A DNA stretch of 64,000 nucleotides from Lytechinus variegatus (GCF_018143015.1 NC_054746.1:18281532-18345531), one strand, 5' to 3'. Positions 38,801 through 51,346 are shown, counted from the stretch's first letter. The notes: a model not told the origin generated them from the letters alone. Program-made: numbers and translations.

Positions 38801-41800
38801 TGTACATGTGGCCAACTCCATTATACCCTGATATTTAATAAAGACTCTCCTGTTTAAGTAATACCAATTCAGGGAATATTAGCAATCTGCTGGTGGGTTA
38901 CACTGCATCAGCATATATTGAATAACAATTTGTTGGTTATCAATGTACATGTACTATATTTGTCCTTGACTGTCTGATATTTTGTTTATCACTACACCAT
39001 GATGCAGGGCAGATCATGCTGGGATGTCATTTGCAATTTATTACAGGAATTGAAATACAAATATGAATGGCAGAAAACAAGCAAAGCAAACTAATTAATG
39101 ACTTTAAATTGAATTGCATGTCCCTAAATTCAAGCTGTTTCTAAAATGTGCACACATGCTTTAGTCATGGTAAAATCATTCAGAACAATATATCCACGGT
39201 CAAATGTTAATGTGCAAGTATTGTTCATGTCCTTGGTCCATGTACATGTAGGCCTGTATGCCAGTTTTGTGACAAATAGTCTCAAGCTACAGACTCTTCA
39301 AAACACCTACCTGTGTATGTAGTACTCTGTACATTTAGACTACATGTACATCAGGTAGGAGGGGCTGTTTAAAGTTCAGGTATAGGACAGAGCATGGAGA
39401 TCTCCATGAAGAGAGTGACTTTTTTTGCATTGTCAACTAACACAATACCAGGAAAGGAAGATCTGAAACAACAGATGGTTGCGGGTAGATACAATTATCA
39501 GGCTTCCTGCCTGAGTTGAGCAAATGGCACCATGACAAACAAGAAGGTTGTGTGAACTTGTGTCTTTGTACTTGTACTTCAAATCTTAATCTTTATTCCG
39601 TGGCATGCCCTTTATTGCTACAGTTGGCATACCCCCACCCCACCCATACCCCCATCCAAAAGAAAAAAAAAACCTACACTAACCGGCAACATTAGATGTT
39701 GTCTGTTCTACATGTATTTACCAACTGTTTCATCACTTTTTTTTTTACATATTACTTTTTGTGGATATCTTGCACATACATAAAGAATGAGAGCAATATT
39801 AGGATTACATGTATGACACCCCAGGTAGTGGCCTACATCATTTACTGTACATATGCATGAACATTGATTGTAACAAAACAGTGAATGTACAATACTGGTC
39901 TTTGAAACATTCCACAGCTTTTCTGTTTGGGAGAACATGTATGAGAACCCATTGTATGCATAGTTCCCATAACCTCTGACTTGACAATTCTGAGCTGTTT
40001 TGACTACTCTGTACCCCCTAGTTCCTACATGTAGTCTTCAAGAACAGACTGTAATTCAATGTAAACGACTTTTCTTAAAGCCCACTGTCAGCGGCATGCA
40101 ACTAGAAGTCTGTTTGAAGCTCCTTGGTGCAAGAACCTGGTTCAACATGCACTTTGCTAAAAACAATGGTTCAAAGATAAATATCGAGGTGACCCAGCCC
40201 TGGACAAACTAATTACCGTGAACATGTAGGCCATTTCACTATAGAAAAAACAAGATAGTGATTGTTCAAACAATGTTTGTCTTTGCTAACAAAGGCAGGA
40301 AGACAAAGTCCACTTTACATCTGGTAAGCTGACAGTTTTATTGGCACTAACTGCTTATCTGCATAGAATAAGCAGAGTTTGACCTCATTTTGACCTCTTT
40401 ATGAAAATAGTAGAGTATTCTCCCCAATATTCTTCTCCTACAATGATATTTTTCCCCATTTGAAGGGCCTCTATAGACACATTACCTGTACATAAGCCTA
40501 TTGTCTCTTTTTGCTGTTTTTTGCAAAAGGTTTATCAATTGTACATTATTTACTGTAGTACACTGTTTCTGTTAACTCCTGTAGGAACTCTGCAGTTTTG
40601 CACTGGGAAATGCCAAGCTAGTACCGGTATATTAACTAATTATCAAAGAAATTGCACTGAAATTATAGAGAAGGTATCGCTCTTTCATAGCTAAGCAGCT
40701 CTCTGGTAAATAGTAGTCATGAACTCTCCTATTATAATGCACTTGTGGCTCTCAATTATTATTAGTTTACAACTCAATATTTTAAATGGCATCTGAGATA
40801 CATTGTAATTAATGACAATTTTTTTAGTAAGGAAAAAAAAAAGATCACAAAAACAATGATCCCACCTTGACCTTCAGCAGCGTTCATCAAGGCATCAAAG
40901 TCTTCGAGAGTTCCCAGACGGGAGTCCACATTGGTGAAGTCCACAACCTCTTGACCCAGGTCCTGTTGCTGTTCAGACTGTTTGTAGATGGAAGACAGTA
41001 CCAACACACCAGCACCAATTCCTGTAACATAGTCTAGTTTCTTGGTCAGTCCTACAACAGAATTTTGAAACATAACGGGAAAACATGATTAGTAGAAAAT
41101 TCTCTTTCATCAAATAGGCCCTACAATGACCATGGAAAAGATTGTGAGAATATCAATGCAAACTTGATACTGATATTGTTTAACATCAAACATACAGAAA
41201 AACAAATTCACTTTTGAATTCATAAATTGATAGTGTATTTTGCATACATGTAGGTCTTATCAAGCAGTGAAATATACCACCTTCCTTAATATGTCAAACA
41301 ATAATGCAAAAACATGAGATACATGTAGAAGGGTTGTTTTGGGCAAGCATACATATCATGTACGGATGTACCTGTACAGTATTTCCAAGAACTTGACAGA
41401 AACAATCAAAAGCCATGAATCCCCCCAATGGAAGAACTTGTGAACAGACTAATGGTTTGCTAAGCACCCTGCAACCAACCAAGCTGTTTCCAAAGCCATA
41501 GGAGAAACCACAGTAATCCTGCTATTTATTCATGAAAAGAACTCTCAGATTTCCTGGAATCTGGAAATACATTTTAAAATGTGCTGTTATAAACCTACAA
41601 TACACTTTATACATGTACATGTAGGACAATGAGGAATCAAATCTTTGGATCATGATACGTGCATGCTTTGGCGCCTTTTTCTAAAAGAAATCCACAAAAC
41701 CCATTAAATCTAGAGCAAGATCATAACAAAACGTGTCATGAAAAATATCTCAAATGTCCCCAGTTCCAGAAATTGTAAATGCTGATATGATCTATCACTG

Positions 41801-43407
41801 CCAGTGAATTTCTAATTCTAGGGGGGGGGGGGGGGGGGTGGGGAGGTGCCATGAGATTCCAAGGTTTCTTTTTTTTCAACAAAACTAATTTTACTTAAGC
41901 AGATGTTGGATTTCACCAGGGAGTTGCCCATGTTTATTATACATTTCTTTGATCTTCCCATTTCTATCTCCTTTTCTTTATCTTTTTTTTCCTTGTCTTT
42001 TTTCTACGTCACACTACAGGTCTGACTAGGGGGGGGGGGGAATGTATATGTAGGTCGGTCATGAACCATCGTTATTATTCCTTCTCTTCATCTCATGATG
42101 AAGTACAATACGACTGGTGTATTATCATACTTTATTTACTAGGTCTGGTGTGGAGTACTTGTATGTACAGTGCCATTGTAAGACCCCCCCCCCCTCTCTC
42201 TCTCCTGATGACTCCAATAGATCTAGTTACTTTTGTTTCAAAATATATTAAATTGAATCTTGATAACCATATGTGCGTGTGTTTGTGTATGTATTTTTCT
42301 TATTAAATCTCTAATATCATTGTATATTTTTCATCTTTTCATATTTTTTGTTTAACTGTGTATTTGTTTGATTGGTTTAAATAAAACTTGAACTTGTTTT
42401 TTTGAATTTTACATTAGAACTTAACATATTGTAATAAAGGATGGGGTATGGTATCACAGGCAAAACACTTTTACTATTTGTCTTTTTATTCTCTCTCTTT
42501 CTTTTCTAACACAACAGGTACCATACCAGTACAAGTACTCGGTCGCAGTGCAGTAGATCTGCACACTTGCCTCCTGTTCAAAGCTTATTGTGTATACATA
42601 CTGTACTCGAACCTGGCCAGGCGGTCTTTTTGTCATCAAGTTACGAATACGCGCGCTCTGTGCCTTTGGAATTGGCGAAAACTCCTATACCCGGCATTAT
42701 CAGACTGGTTGAAACCAGTTCGAACCGGCGAAACTACTCAACCATGTCTGCCACGCCATGCGCTATGCACGCACTCCGTTTTCCGTATACGGCAATGGCC
42801 ACAAACCGGCATGCATGTATTGCATCATCATTTTTCCTCGCACCGTACCAAAACAAACGTGAAATTGCACTCCATTTCGCACATTACCCCCCATATGTTT
42901 ACCCCTATAATCTTAGTAGGCCTATGACATATTCAGTATAATGATACAATAAGCTTGTAATGATTACATAAAACTAAATTATTTTTCAATTAAAACTATG
43001 AAAAATGGAAAGTTATGCTGGTGTTTACCTTTGAGATCGCCATAACCATCACCGTTGCTATCCTTGAATGATTGGGGCACAACTCGGTAGAAAACACTCT
43101 TTTCCCACCACTCAACTTCTGGGCATCGGGGTACTTTCACCACAATAACAATCGCAGCAACAAGCATCGCAATCCAACCGATCCAGAAAAGAATCAGCAA
43201 GATGTTACGGGTCCAATTCCAGAACGGTGTGTCGGCAACTTCAAGCAACTCGGCTTTATTCAAGCCACCCCATTCATTATCCTCTTCGGCAGATTTCTTC
43301 TCATCGCTGGGATCAGCGATCTTCACTTCGCCTTTTTCGAGATCGGCTTCTGATTGAGGAGCCATTTCGTACTTTGCATCATATTCTGGCTTTCTGTCGT
43401 CGCCCAT
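32819..43407 (-). CDS. SLC3 amino-acid transporter heavy chain, SLC3A2/4F2hc-like, complete, ten exons
   Basis: Coding exons (minus strand): 43407-43029, 41051-40866, 38366-38224, 37695-37570, 37241-36966, 36652-36543, 35325-35118, 34603-34469, 33815-33690, 33157-32819. All join in frame through GT-AG introns to 675 residues; human rBAT has about 685. Residues 1-66 are an acidic cytosolic tail, 67-92 a single membrane span (type II), then Cys95 in [10 protein letters not shown]. That matches the 4F2hc/rBAT cysteine that forms a disulfide with the SLC7 light chain. The stretch [14 protein letters not shown] plus [10 protein letters not shown] closely resembles human 4F2hc, while the ectodomain ([42 protein letters not shown]) resembles rBAT and alpha-glucosidases. 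The nucleophile site GFxxD reads GFVFS, so it should be catalytically dead. Several N-glycosylation sequons occur. The C-terminus lacks rBAT's cysteine-rich tail. The first ATG with a good Kozak context (AAGATGG) was chosen; upstream in-frame GTG is leader. Its role would be to bring SLC7 transporters to the plasma membrane. Confidence 0.92.
35419..35566. mobile_element. near-perfect inverted-repeat MITE in an SLC3A2-like intron
   Basis: CACCTCTTTCCAGACTCTGA ... TCAGAGTCAGGAAAGAGGTG, with inner AAATATTGTAGTCCCA facing TGGGACTACAATATTT; the hairpin's loop is only a few tens of bases. The intron runs from 36542 to 35326. Confidence 0.8.
35945..36121. repeat. inverted repeat in the same SLC3A2-like intron
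   Basis: ACAAATAATGCACTCG and GCATGCATTATTTGT form the outer arms; TAAATGCAGAGAAAGC and CTCTGCATTTCC, plus GGTTTCTTCAGATGATGC and GCATCTATCTAAAGAAACC, form the inner ones. Confidence 0.7.
36966..37241 (-). CDS. exon 5 of the SLC3A2-like gene, with a low-complexity insertion and polybasic site
   Basis: This 276-base, phase 0-0 exon encodes residues 279-370. It starts [19 protein letters not shown], matching barrel strand 4 of the alpha-amylase fold. It then adds about 60 residues beginning [16 protein letters not shown] and rich in Thr, Ser, Pro and Glu, with TSEPEP repeated. The equivalent exon of the neighbouring SLC3 gene is only 135 bases (63293-63159) and has no such stretch. RRRRQA fits the furin-type R-x-(K/R)-R pattern and lies on the extracellular side. 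Unannotated internal splicing could remove part of it; RNA data would tell. Confidence 0.8.
41821..41838 (+). repeat. run of 18 G in intron 1 of the SLC3A2-like gene
   Basis: G18 followed by TGGGGAGG. It is C-rich in the transcript. Similar shorter runs occur at 42030 and 42184. Confidence 0.95.
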
Positions 43408-43649
43408 CTTGGCTTTTATATGAAGTCCCACTTCAGGTTCAAGTTAGAAGATGAAATTCGACACTCGTGTCGTAATCTTGGAATTTTCTTCGAGGAGTTT
43501 CACCGGCCGGTGTCTGTACTTTGTCGATGTGCTTGTGTAAATGGCGCGTATACGTCAGCGAATTTACTATCGTGTTGTTGTTATGAATGGGTGCGGTATA
43601 CCGGCGCGAAGGGAGATCGAGAGCGATGCATGCTAGCTAGCTAGCTTGA

Positions 43650-44940
43650 GCACGCGGGCGATACGTCAATGAGAAGTCCGTGTGCTTCCGAATATAGTCT
43701 ATGATTTTCAGACCCTATTAATACTGAGAGGGTTGAATTCACCCCTTACCCGGAATTATGTCAAGATTTGGGAATTCACAAGAAAAATATTTGAAAAAGT
43801 GACCGAGATCCAGGCAAAAGATGTGTTTATTTTGGTACGGTAGTACCCTTGCATACATCCTTGCATGCCCGCATACAATATATATGCACTTCTCCACTCC
43901 CTGGGGAGCAATATATCATCAAATTAGCATTGATATCGTTCTTGAAATCTGTACATTTCTATTCCATGTTGTGCTTTAAAATTACTTCTCACTCTCAGCT
44001 TCTCATGCTCTGTATTATTTTATTACATGAAAATTTAGCATTTTTATAATTTACTTCTTGACAGGGTCTAGTGAGAATGTTTCTTTGATTGTGACCTTTT
44101 CCATTTTTTTCCAGTCACTCAGTTGGTCATAAAATAGGTTTGTTTGTTTTTTTCAATTCGGATTTGTATAAGTGATATAGGTTTTTACAGTACGGACATT
44201 GACCATTTGCATGGATTCACTTGACTTATTGATTTGCTTTTCAATTGTTACTGATTTGTATGTTGAAAATGATAAAACAAATATTTTGAATAAAATCTTA
44301 ATCTAAAGATAATAGTAATCCCGGTAGGATGCGAAAGATATTGTATGTTTGATTTTGCCAGCGCCATAATGTGGCTGCGATGAATGCAAGGAATGCTCCC
44401 CAGGGAGTGGAAATTGTGCACTTTTCGTGCTTGATTGAAATGAATCCAATGACCGGGGTAATAATATGCTGTAACGCGCTTTGGGCCATTATGGGAAAAG
44501 CGCTTTATAAAAATTGGCTATTATTATTATTATTAATCCCCTAAACACTGACACTCATTAACAAACATGTATTATGATTATGTAATATAAATTATGATGT
44601 AAGGGGATGTGCTTATATACGAGTAACGTCATCGTCCCCGGGGGGGGGGGCACTTCCATTCACGAGTATACCATGCGCCACATGGGGTCTCGACTACAAG
44701 TTCCATATACTGAAAATGCACCCCTTAACAAGACTATTGGCGTGCATGTAAAAAAACGATTCTATTGGCAAGTATTCCCTGAATTGAACCCCTAAACAAG
44801 ACGTTAGACGTCGATCGGTCGTCCTTATACCTTCATCATTGGGTTTGGTATCCCAGTTTAGCTTGGAAGAGCTGCTTAAGGAATTATTCCTGAAGGTTTA
44901 AGTACAGCCCCATGCATGCACCTCCCACATCACCTCGTGC
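43650..44940. other. upstream region of the SLC3A2-like gene, no second gene seen
   Basis: The leader and promoter should lie between 43408 and about 43660 (minus strand), where GC content rises (CCGGCCGG, CCGGCGCG). Beyond that are a SINE tail at 44.44 kb and part of the CCCCGGGG-ended element family at about 44635-44800. Confidence 0.45.
44440..44536 (+). mobile_element. SINE 3' end with ATT tail
   Basis: AACGCGCTTTGGGCCATTATG and GCGCTTTATAAAAATTGGC lead into a TTATTATTATT tail. Confidence 0.55.
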
Positions 44941-46552
44941 AAAACTCCTTTATAAAACCTTTGGAACAATTAAGTAGGCTTGTGTGAAAACAGAAAAATC
45001 AAAGAAAAAGAACAAAGACATGCAGTTTGAGAAAAATCGGACAAATAACGATAAAGTTATGAGCATTTGAATATTGCAATCACTAATGCCATGGAGATCC
45101 TCTCTTTGGCATTGCGACAAGGATGTGTGATGTCACTTTCCCTTGATGCCTATAAAATCCCCCCCCCCCATGTCTCCTTTTACTTTTTCTTCTGATGATA
45201 CAAACTCTTTATAGTAGACTTGTTAACTGCAAAAAAGGGGCTTACCGCTGCATTTTTGAGTACAAATGTCCCACTTGGCACAAATGTTCCTTGAGTCAAA
45301 AGAAAAAGATTCATCCAAAGAGACACGCTGTATCTATGCAAATAAGCAAGTAATTTGCATAAATTTGCATATTATGTCGATATAGTAAAAACAAGTAATT
45401 CAGAATAAATATTTCAACAGAACTGCCCTAAAATATGAAATAAAGACTTAGGGTAAGACAGGGAAGAAAACTGTCATAAAATAATTGGGATATCCTTGTT
45501 TATTATTACCTAATTTACATAAATTATGCAAATTATAATTTAAAACAGAGTATTCCTTCAAGAATCCTGAAATGTTTTATAAATAACGGCAATTAATACG
45601 AAATGTCAACATTCTAAATGAAAGAGAATATATTAGCGAAAACATCGATATGCTTCATGACAGTATTAGTGTCTTAATTTGCTTAGAAAGAGGGCAAATA
45701 TGTCAAAATGTATGACGTGATATTGCGCTAAAACGAGACCAAAACAACCTCTATGTCACAGTCACACTCACGAATCGGACAATAAAGCGATCAATGGTAT
45801 GTCATTCGAGATAACACAATCTCAACACAATAGCTTCCATTGGCTTCTCGTATCGCTTTTGTTGGTGTGTCTGCCACACCGTAATCTGTGATACATACGG
45901 GCAAAATGCATTTCGGTATCGGTAAAACACTATTAATTTTGTTTTATTTGTTTCTAATTGGTTTCTCTTGGAAAATTTACAGGAGACATTGCTTTGCAGG
46001 TTACTGCTGAAATGAAGCTCTGGCACATGAATCATGACGAATGTACCCCACATCATTCCATATGTCTTTTGGAGACCCCGAAGTGGCAAAACTGCATTCC
46101 CCGCGGCATTCTCGCTACTTTACAAAACCAGTTTGACTTGTATTATCGACTTGGAAAAGACAGATGTATGAGACATCAGTGAACATGTTTCCTGAAGATA
46201 GTTTTTTTTATTATTTAAGACTATACGTCCACGGGAGCCCTCCGAATTTACTCCATCCTCTCTCTGTATTTCGACACTAAATAAAAAAATATCGTGTTTA
46301 AAAACCACCGGCAAGGCAAGTTGCGTTTTTGGTATAATAAAGCAACTTTTATATCTATATTTCATATTTATCTATATTAATAATATTATTTATGTTATTA
46401 TTATTGTTCTGCAGTTTGTAATAATGTTCTAGCACAGTAAAGGCTATAACCCAACAGGAGCATGCCTAGGATACCCTTTTCCCTTTTGGTTTTATGTATT
46501 CAAAAATAGTTTATTGTCTTTAGAACTCTTAAAAGATTACTTTTGTTTGTAT

Positions 46553-46864
46553 CAGGGGCGGAAATTTCTCCTAAAAGGTAGGGGGGACAAGGGTCTGGAA
46601 AATTTGACAAGCAAAAAAATAAAACGCTATTACCTAAAATTAAAGGTCATTTTGACGAAAATATATTTAACAAGCAAAAAAAAATTAATAAAAAAAAGGT
46701 CATCTCGTCCCAAACCGTACGTTTTATTCCCATTTTGAGTGATATATTTCTTAGCATCACCAAAGACCCACAAAAAGTAGGGGGACATTTGATATTGTGT
46801 CCCCCCTACTATTTTGAGTAGGGGGGACACGTCCCCCCTGTCCCCCCTGGGATTTCCGCCCATG
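46553..46864. mobile_element. hAT-like insertion in the left arm of the foldback
   Basis: 312 bp from CAGGGGCGGAAATTTC to GGGATTTCCGCCCATG, flanked by GTTTGTAT on both sides (46545-46552, 46865-46872). The opposite arm (about 49595) shows the uninterrupted site. Confidence 0.88.
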
Positions 46865-47009
46865 GTTTGTATTGATATCTTGGAATAGATTGAGGAGAAA
46901 ATACTCTACAATTGACATGTAGAAGAGCTGTAGTACATTGAAAAAAAGCCACACGTAAGCTCTAAAATACTCAAACCCCTTTATTGCTTCCACTCTATGT
47001 TAAATTTAA

Positions 47010-47596
47010 AGGGGAATCCAACCCAAATAAAAACTTGTTTTTATAAGGAAAAGAAAAATCAGACAAGTTGATAGGTGAAAGTTTGAACAATATTGGACAA
47101 ACAAAAAGAGAGATATGAATTTTTAAAAGTTGTAAATATTGGTAATCACTATACCCATGGAGATTTCAAATTGGCCGCATATGGGATGTCATAGTGATGT
47201 AAGGCAAGGACTACTCTTCCATGTACTCCAATACATATTATGGCTAAAATGTCATTTTTCCAAAAAGTTTTATTTCAAATTATATTTTTCTTTCATGAGG
47301 ACATAAAACAATATACTACATGGGTTATATTTAGATTACTGCCCCAGGGGAATGGGTACTTAGGAGAAAACCACAAATCCCTGATAATAAAGTACATGGC
47401 CTATGGGAAAGTTGTCCTTGCCCCTTGTCATAATTTACTTACCCAGTTGCCAATTTGAAATCTACAGTGATCTCAATTTGAAAGCAGCTATAACTTTCTT
47501 ATTGCTTGTCCAATTTCTTTCAAACCTTCACCATTCTGTTTAATTTATTTTTCTCCTTCCCAACACAACATTTTATGGCCAAGGCTGGATTCCCCT
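47010..47596. mobile_element. TTAA MITE, family B, in the left arm of the foldback
   Basis: 587 bp from AGGGGAATCCAACCC to GGCTGGATTCCCCT between TTAA copies (47006-47009, 47597-47600). The opposite arm near 49470 has a single TTAA at this point. Confidence 0.88.
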
Positions 47597-48387
47597 TTAA
47601 ATATTTTCAGAGCCCATTCGGGAGAAAGATACATTTCTACTACACACAGTAAAGCCTCTTTACTTTCTCCTCTTGAAAAAAACAAACATAGAAGGCATTG
47701 TTTTATATCTCATAAAATAAGTTCGTGTACATGACGGTGGCCTGTCAAAGTTGCCCAACCCTTTATTTTGTTTTGACAATTTAGAATATCGTCTAAATGA
47801 AGCCCTCATCTGGAAAAGGGCACTTATTAAAGGCAGCATCTACATTACGTAGAGGAGGCCCTGGTACTTGGAAGCGGGGGCTGAAGCACAACGCAAGATT
47901 TTCCGGACGAGGGGCGGGAGGGGGGTGCTGCGTTTGTTATTCTCGATAGATAGCACCCCCTGGAATTCCGGCAGATGTGACAAAACGAAAAAAAAAGGAA
48001 CGTTACCCAAAAAAAATTCATTTTGTAGTGCAATCCTTTTTGTTTATTTCCTGTAAAATTTATTGATGTAAATTTGAAAAACGAAAAAGGTTCAATGTAA
48101 AATTTTGGTCCCAAGAAATCAAACAAGCTTCAGCCCCCTCTTCCAAGTGCCAAGGCCTCCTCTATATAATGTAGATGCTGTCTTTAATAAGTGCCCTTTT
48201 CCAGATGAGGGCTTCATTTAGACGATATTCTAAATATATATTGTCAAAACAAAATAAACGGTTTTTGGCAACTTCGACAGGCCACCGTCACGTACACGAA
48301 CTTATATTATGAGAAATAAAACAATGCCTTCTATGTTTTTTTTTTCAAGAGGAGAACGCAAAGAGGCTTTACTGTGTGTAGTAGAAA

Positions 48388-49432
48388 CAGTGGCGTAACT
48401 ACGGGGGGGCATGGGGGGCACGTGCCCCCCAATCGGCTGCCCCCCCAAAAAAAAGGGGGAAAGGGCGAAAAAGCGGGAGAAAGGAAGAGAAACGTAGTGG
48501 GGAAAGAAGAAATTATGTTCATTATAAATGTTATATTATATTATAATTATGTTATATTACATAATCCTGAAGTACTAAAACCTTCTGTTTTCAAATCAAC
48601 ACTGTACACCAAATACATTACCTCGCAATTCGAGTCATAATTTTTTCATGTAGTGACATTTGCTTTTTTTATGACTACTTAAATTGATTGCCCTATTTAA
48701 GGTCTAATATAAAACATTTCCTGTCCGTGCTAACGTTCGCATTAGTTGTTTGGTGAGATGTCTACTCTTCAATGAATTTCTAAAATCAGTCCTTAAAATG
48801 TCTAGTCTTCTGATCTCAATATCAAAAATTTTCAGCTCGCGCTTCGCGCTCGCATCATTTGGTTAATGAAATACGTACAGTCTTAGTGAATTCCTGCAAA
48901 CAAACAAGACTTAGAATGCCTCTCTTTAGGTCTGAATTTCCGAAATTTTCAGCTCGCGCTTCGCGCTCGCAGTATTTGATTAGTGAGATGCGCATGATAA
49001 TAATGATTACCATGTCTCCAAAAATGCTTAATGTGTTTAAATGTAATTCTAACAAAATCAGCAAAGGTTGGTACAAGCATTAGATTAGATCTTAATGGAT
49101 TCCTAAAATATATTCCCCATTTTGGGTCAATATATACAAAAATTTCAGCTCGCGCTTCGCATTGTAAAGCGAGGCAGGTACATATCATGATTACAAAAAA
49201 AAATGCTTATAATGTCCCTTTTTAGGTCTGAATATCAAAAAATTTTAGCTCGCGCTTCGCGTATGCATTATTCAATCAGTGAGATACATATCCGTTTAAT
49301 AGCACTGCATGTCTTTAAAATGTTTCTATTAGGTCAGTATACCTAAAAACTTAGCGCGCTTCGCACGCTCCCTAAGTGACTCGATTTTTTTTGCTGGTGC
49401 CCCCCAATGCCGTGGCCCACGGTACGCCACTG
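48388..49432. mobile_element. 1.05-kb hAT-like element carrying a GCGAAGC-core array, in the right arm
   Basis: CAGTGGCGTAACTACG to the matching GGTACGCCACTG, flanked by AGTAGAAA on both sides (48380-48387, 49433-49440). The left arm near 47636 has the single empty site. Five inverted cores of the GCTCGCGCTTCGCGCTCGC type lie at about 48836, 48951, 49147, 49247 and 49352. Confidence 0.9.
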
Positions 49433-49696
49433 AGTAGAAATGTATCTTTCTTCCGATTGGGCTCTCAAAATATTTAAATTCAACATAGAGTGGAATCAAT
49501 AAAGGGCAGTGTGGCTGTTCTTCAATTTACCACAGCTCCTCTACATGTCAGTTGAAGAGTTTTTTCTCCTCAATCTATTCCAAGGTATCAATACAAACAA
49601 AAGTAATCTTTTAAGAGTTCTAAAGACAATAAACTATTTTTTAATACATAAAACCAAAAAGGGAAAGGGTATCCTAGGCATGCTCCTGTTGGGTTA

Positions 49697-49782
49697 TAGC
49701 CTTTACTGTGCTAGAGCACTATTACAAACGGCCGAACAATAGCCTTTACTGTGCTAGAGAACTATTACAAACGGCCGAACAA
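49697..49782. repeat. 43-bp tandem duplication in the right arm of the foldback
   Basis: TAGCCTTTACTGTGCTAGAG plus ACTATTACAAACGGCCGAAC occurs twice in tandem. The left arm has one copy (about 46400-46455). Confidence 0.85.
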
Positions 49783-49875
49783 TAATAGTAGTAATAACAA
49801 TAATAATATTAATAATAATTATAATAACAATAATAATATTAATAATAATTATGATAATATCAATAATGATGAACG
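49780..49875. repeat. AAT microsatellite
   Basis: Imperfect AATAAT/AATATT run, longer than the matching tract in the left arm. Confidence 0.85.
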
Positions 49876-51346
49876 TAAATATAAAGATATAGATATAAAA
49901 GTTGCTTTATTATAACCAAAAAAAAAAACGCAATTTGCCTTGCCGATGGCTTTAAAACAAGATATTTTTTGTATTTAAAGTCGAAATACGGAGAGGGGAT
50001 GGGGTAAATTCGAAAGGCTCCCGTTGGCTTAAATAAACAAAAATATTTTTTTTTCAGGAATCATGTTGTCTGATGTCTCATACATCTGTGTTTTCCAAGT
50101 AGATAATACAAGTCAAACTGGTTGTGTAAAGTAGCGGGAATGCCGGGGAGATGCAGTTTTGCCACTTTGGGGTCTCCAAAAGATATATATTTTAACAAAG
50201 TTAAAATAAGGATTGAGGTAGGATACATTCGTCATGATTCATGTGCCAGAGCTTCATTTAAGCAGTAACCTGCAAAGCAATGTCTGCTGTAAATTTTCCA
50301 AGGGAAACAAATAAAACAAAATTAATAGTGTTTTACCGATACCGAAATGCATTTTGCCCGTATGTATCACAGATTACGATGTGGCAGACACACCAACAAA
50401 AGCGATACGGGAAGCCGATGGAAGCTATTGTGTTGAGATTGTGTTATCTCGAATGACATACCATTGATCGCTTTATTGTCCGATTCGTGAGTGTGACTGT
50501 GACATAGAGGTTGTTTTGGTCTCGTTTTAGCGCAATATCACGTCATACATTTTGACATATTTGCCCTCTTTCTAAGCAAATTAAGACACTAATACTGTCA
50601 TGAAGCATATCGATGTTTTCGCTAATATATTCTCTTTCATTTAGAATGTTGACATTTCGTATTAATTGCCGTTATTTATAAAACATTTCAGGATTCTTGA
50701 AAAAATACTCTTTTTTAAATTATAATTTGCATAATTTATGTAAATTAGGTAATAATAAACAAAGATAGCCCAATTATTTTATGACAGTTTTCTTCCCTGT
50801 CTTACCCTAAGTCTTTATATCCAATTTTAGGGCAGTTCTGGTGAAATATTTATTCTGAATTACTTGTTTTTACTATATCGACATAATATGCAAATTTATG
50901 CAAATTACTTGCTTATTTGCATAGATACAGCGTGTCTCTTTGGATGAATCTTTTTCTTTTGACTCAAGGAACATCTGTGCCAAGTTGGACATTTGTACTC
51001 AAAAATGCAGCGTTCAACCTCTTAACAAGTCTACTATTATCCATGATGTCTTCTTTAACATTATGCCATCTTATAGAAAGAACACATGATCTACTGATAG
51101 ATGTGATAAAAGAGGCAGTTTAAGTGAAATATATACTTAAGTATCCCGGGGGAGAGTTTTTCACAAGCGACATCACACATCTTTATCGCATTGCCAATTT
51201 GAGGATCTCCATAGCATTAGTGATCGCAATATTCAAATGCTCTTAACTTTCTCATTATTTGTCAAATTTTTCTCAAACTTCCGTTGATCTGTTTCTTTGA
51301 TTTTTCTGTTTTCACACAATCTTGTTCCAAAGGTTTCATTCTCCTT

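Larger units (their letters stand above)
45212..51036. mobile_element. 5.8-kb foldback element with ~1.8-kb inverted arms
   Basis: The arms run 45212-47887 and 48127-51036 around a 239-bp centre. Both ends begin with the same 15 bases, TAGTAGACTTGTTAA, and TTA flanks each side (45209-45211, 51037-51039). A 3-bp TTA duplication would fit PIF/Harbinger-type (TWA) insertion, but family assignment is inference. Removing later insertions leaves arms of about 1.77 and 1.86 kb; a 43-bp duplication and longer AAT run explain most of the difference. The ORFs inside are short and not recognisable, so no transposase is evident. Confidence 0.85.
44955..51346. mobile_element. family A TTAA MITE split by the foldback element
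   Basis: The left part (about 44955-45211) and right part (51037-51346) together cover the element seen intact at 1577-2157 (AAGTAGGCTTGTGTGAAAAC, TGATCTACTGATAGATGTG and GTTTCATTCTCC). Its left terminus is worn. Confidence 0.75.

Noticed and set aside
42448-42927. 159-residue plus-strand frame in intron 1 of the SLC3A2-like gene
   Set aside because: No family match, an overlapping frame of similar length, and no splice or start context.
50870-50935. Octamer-like ATTTGCAT/ATGCAAAT cluster as an enhancer
   Set aside because: It lies in the foldback arm, is mirrored in the other arm, and fits AT-rich element sequence.
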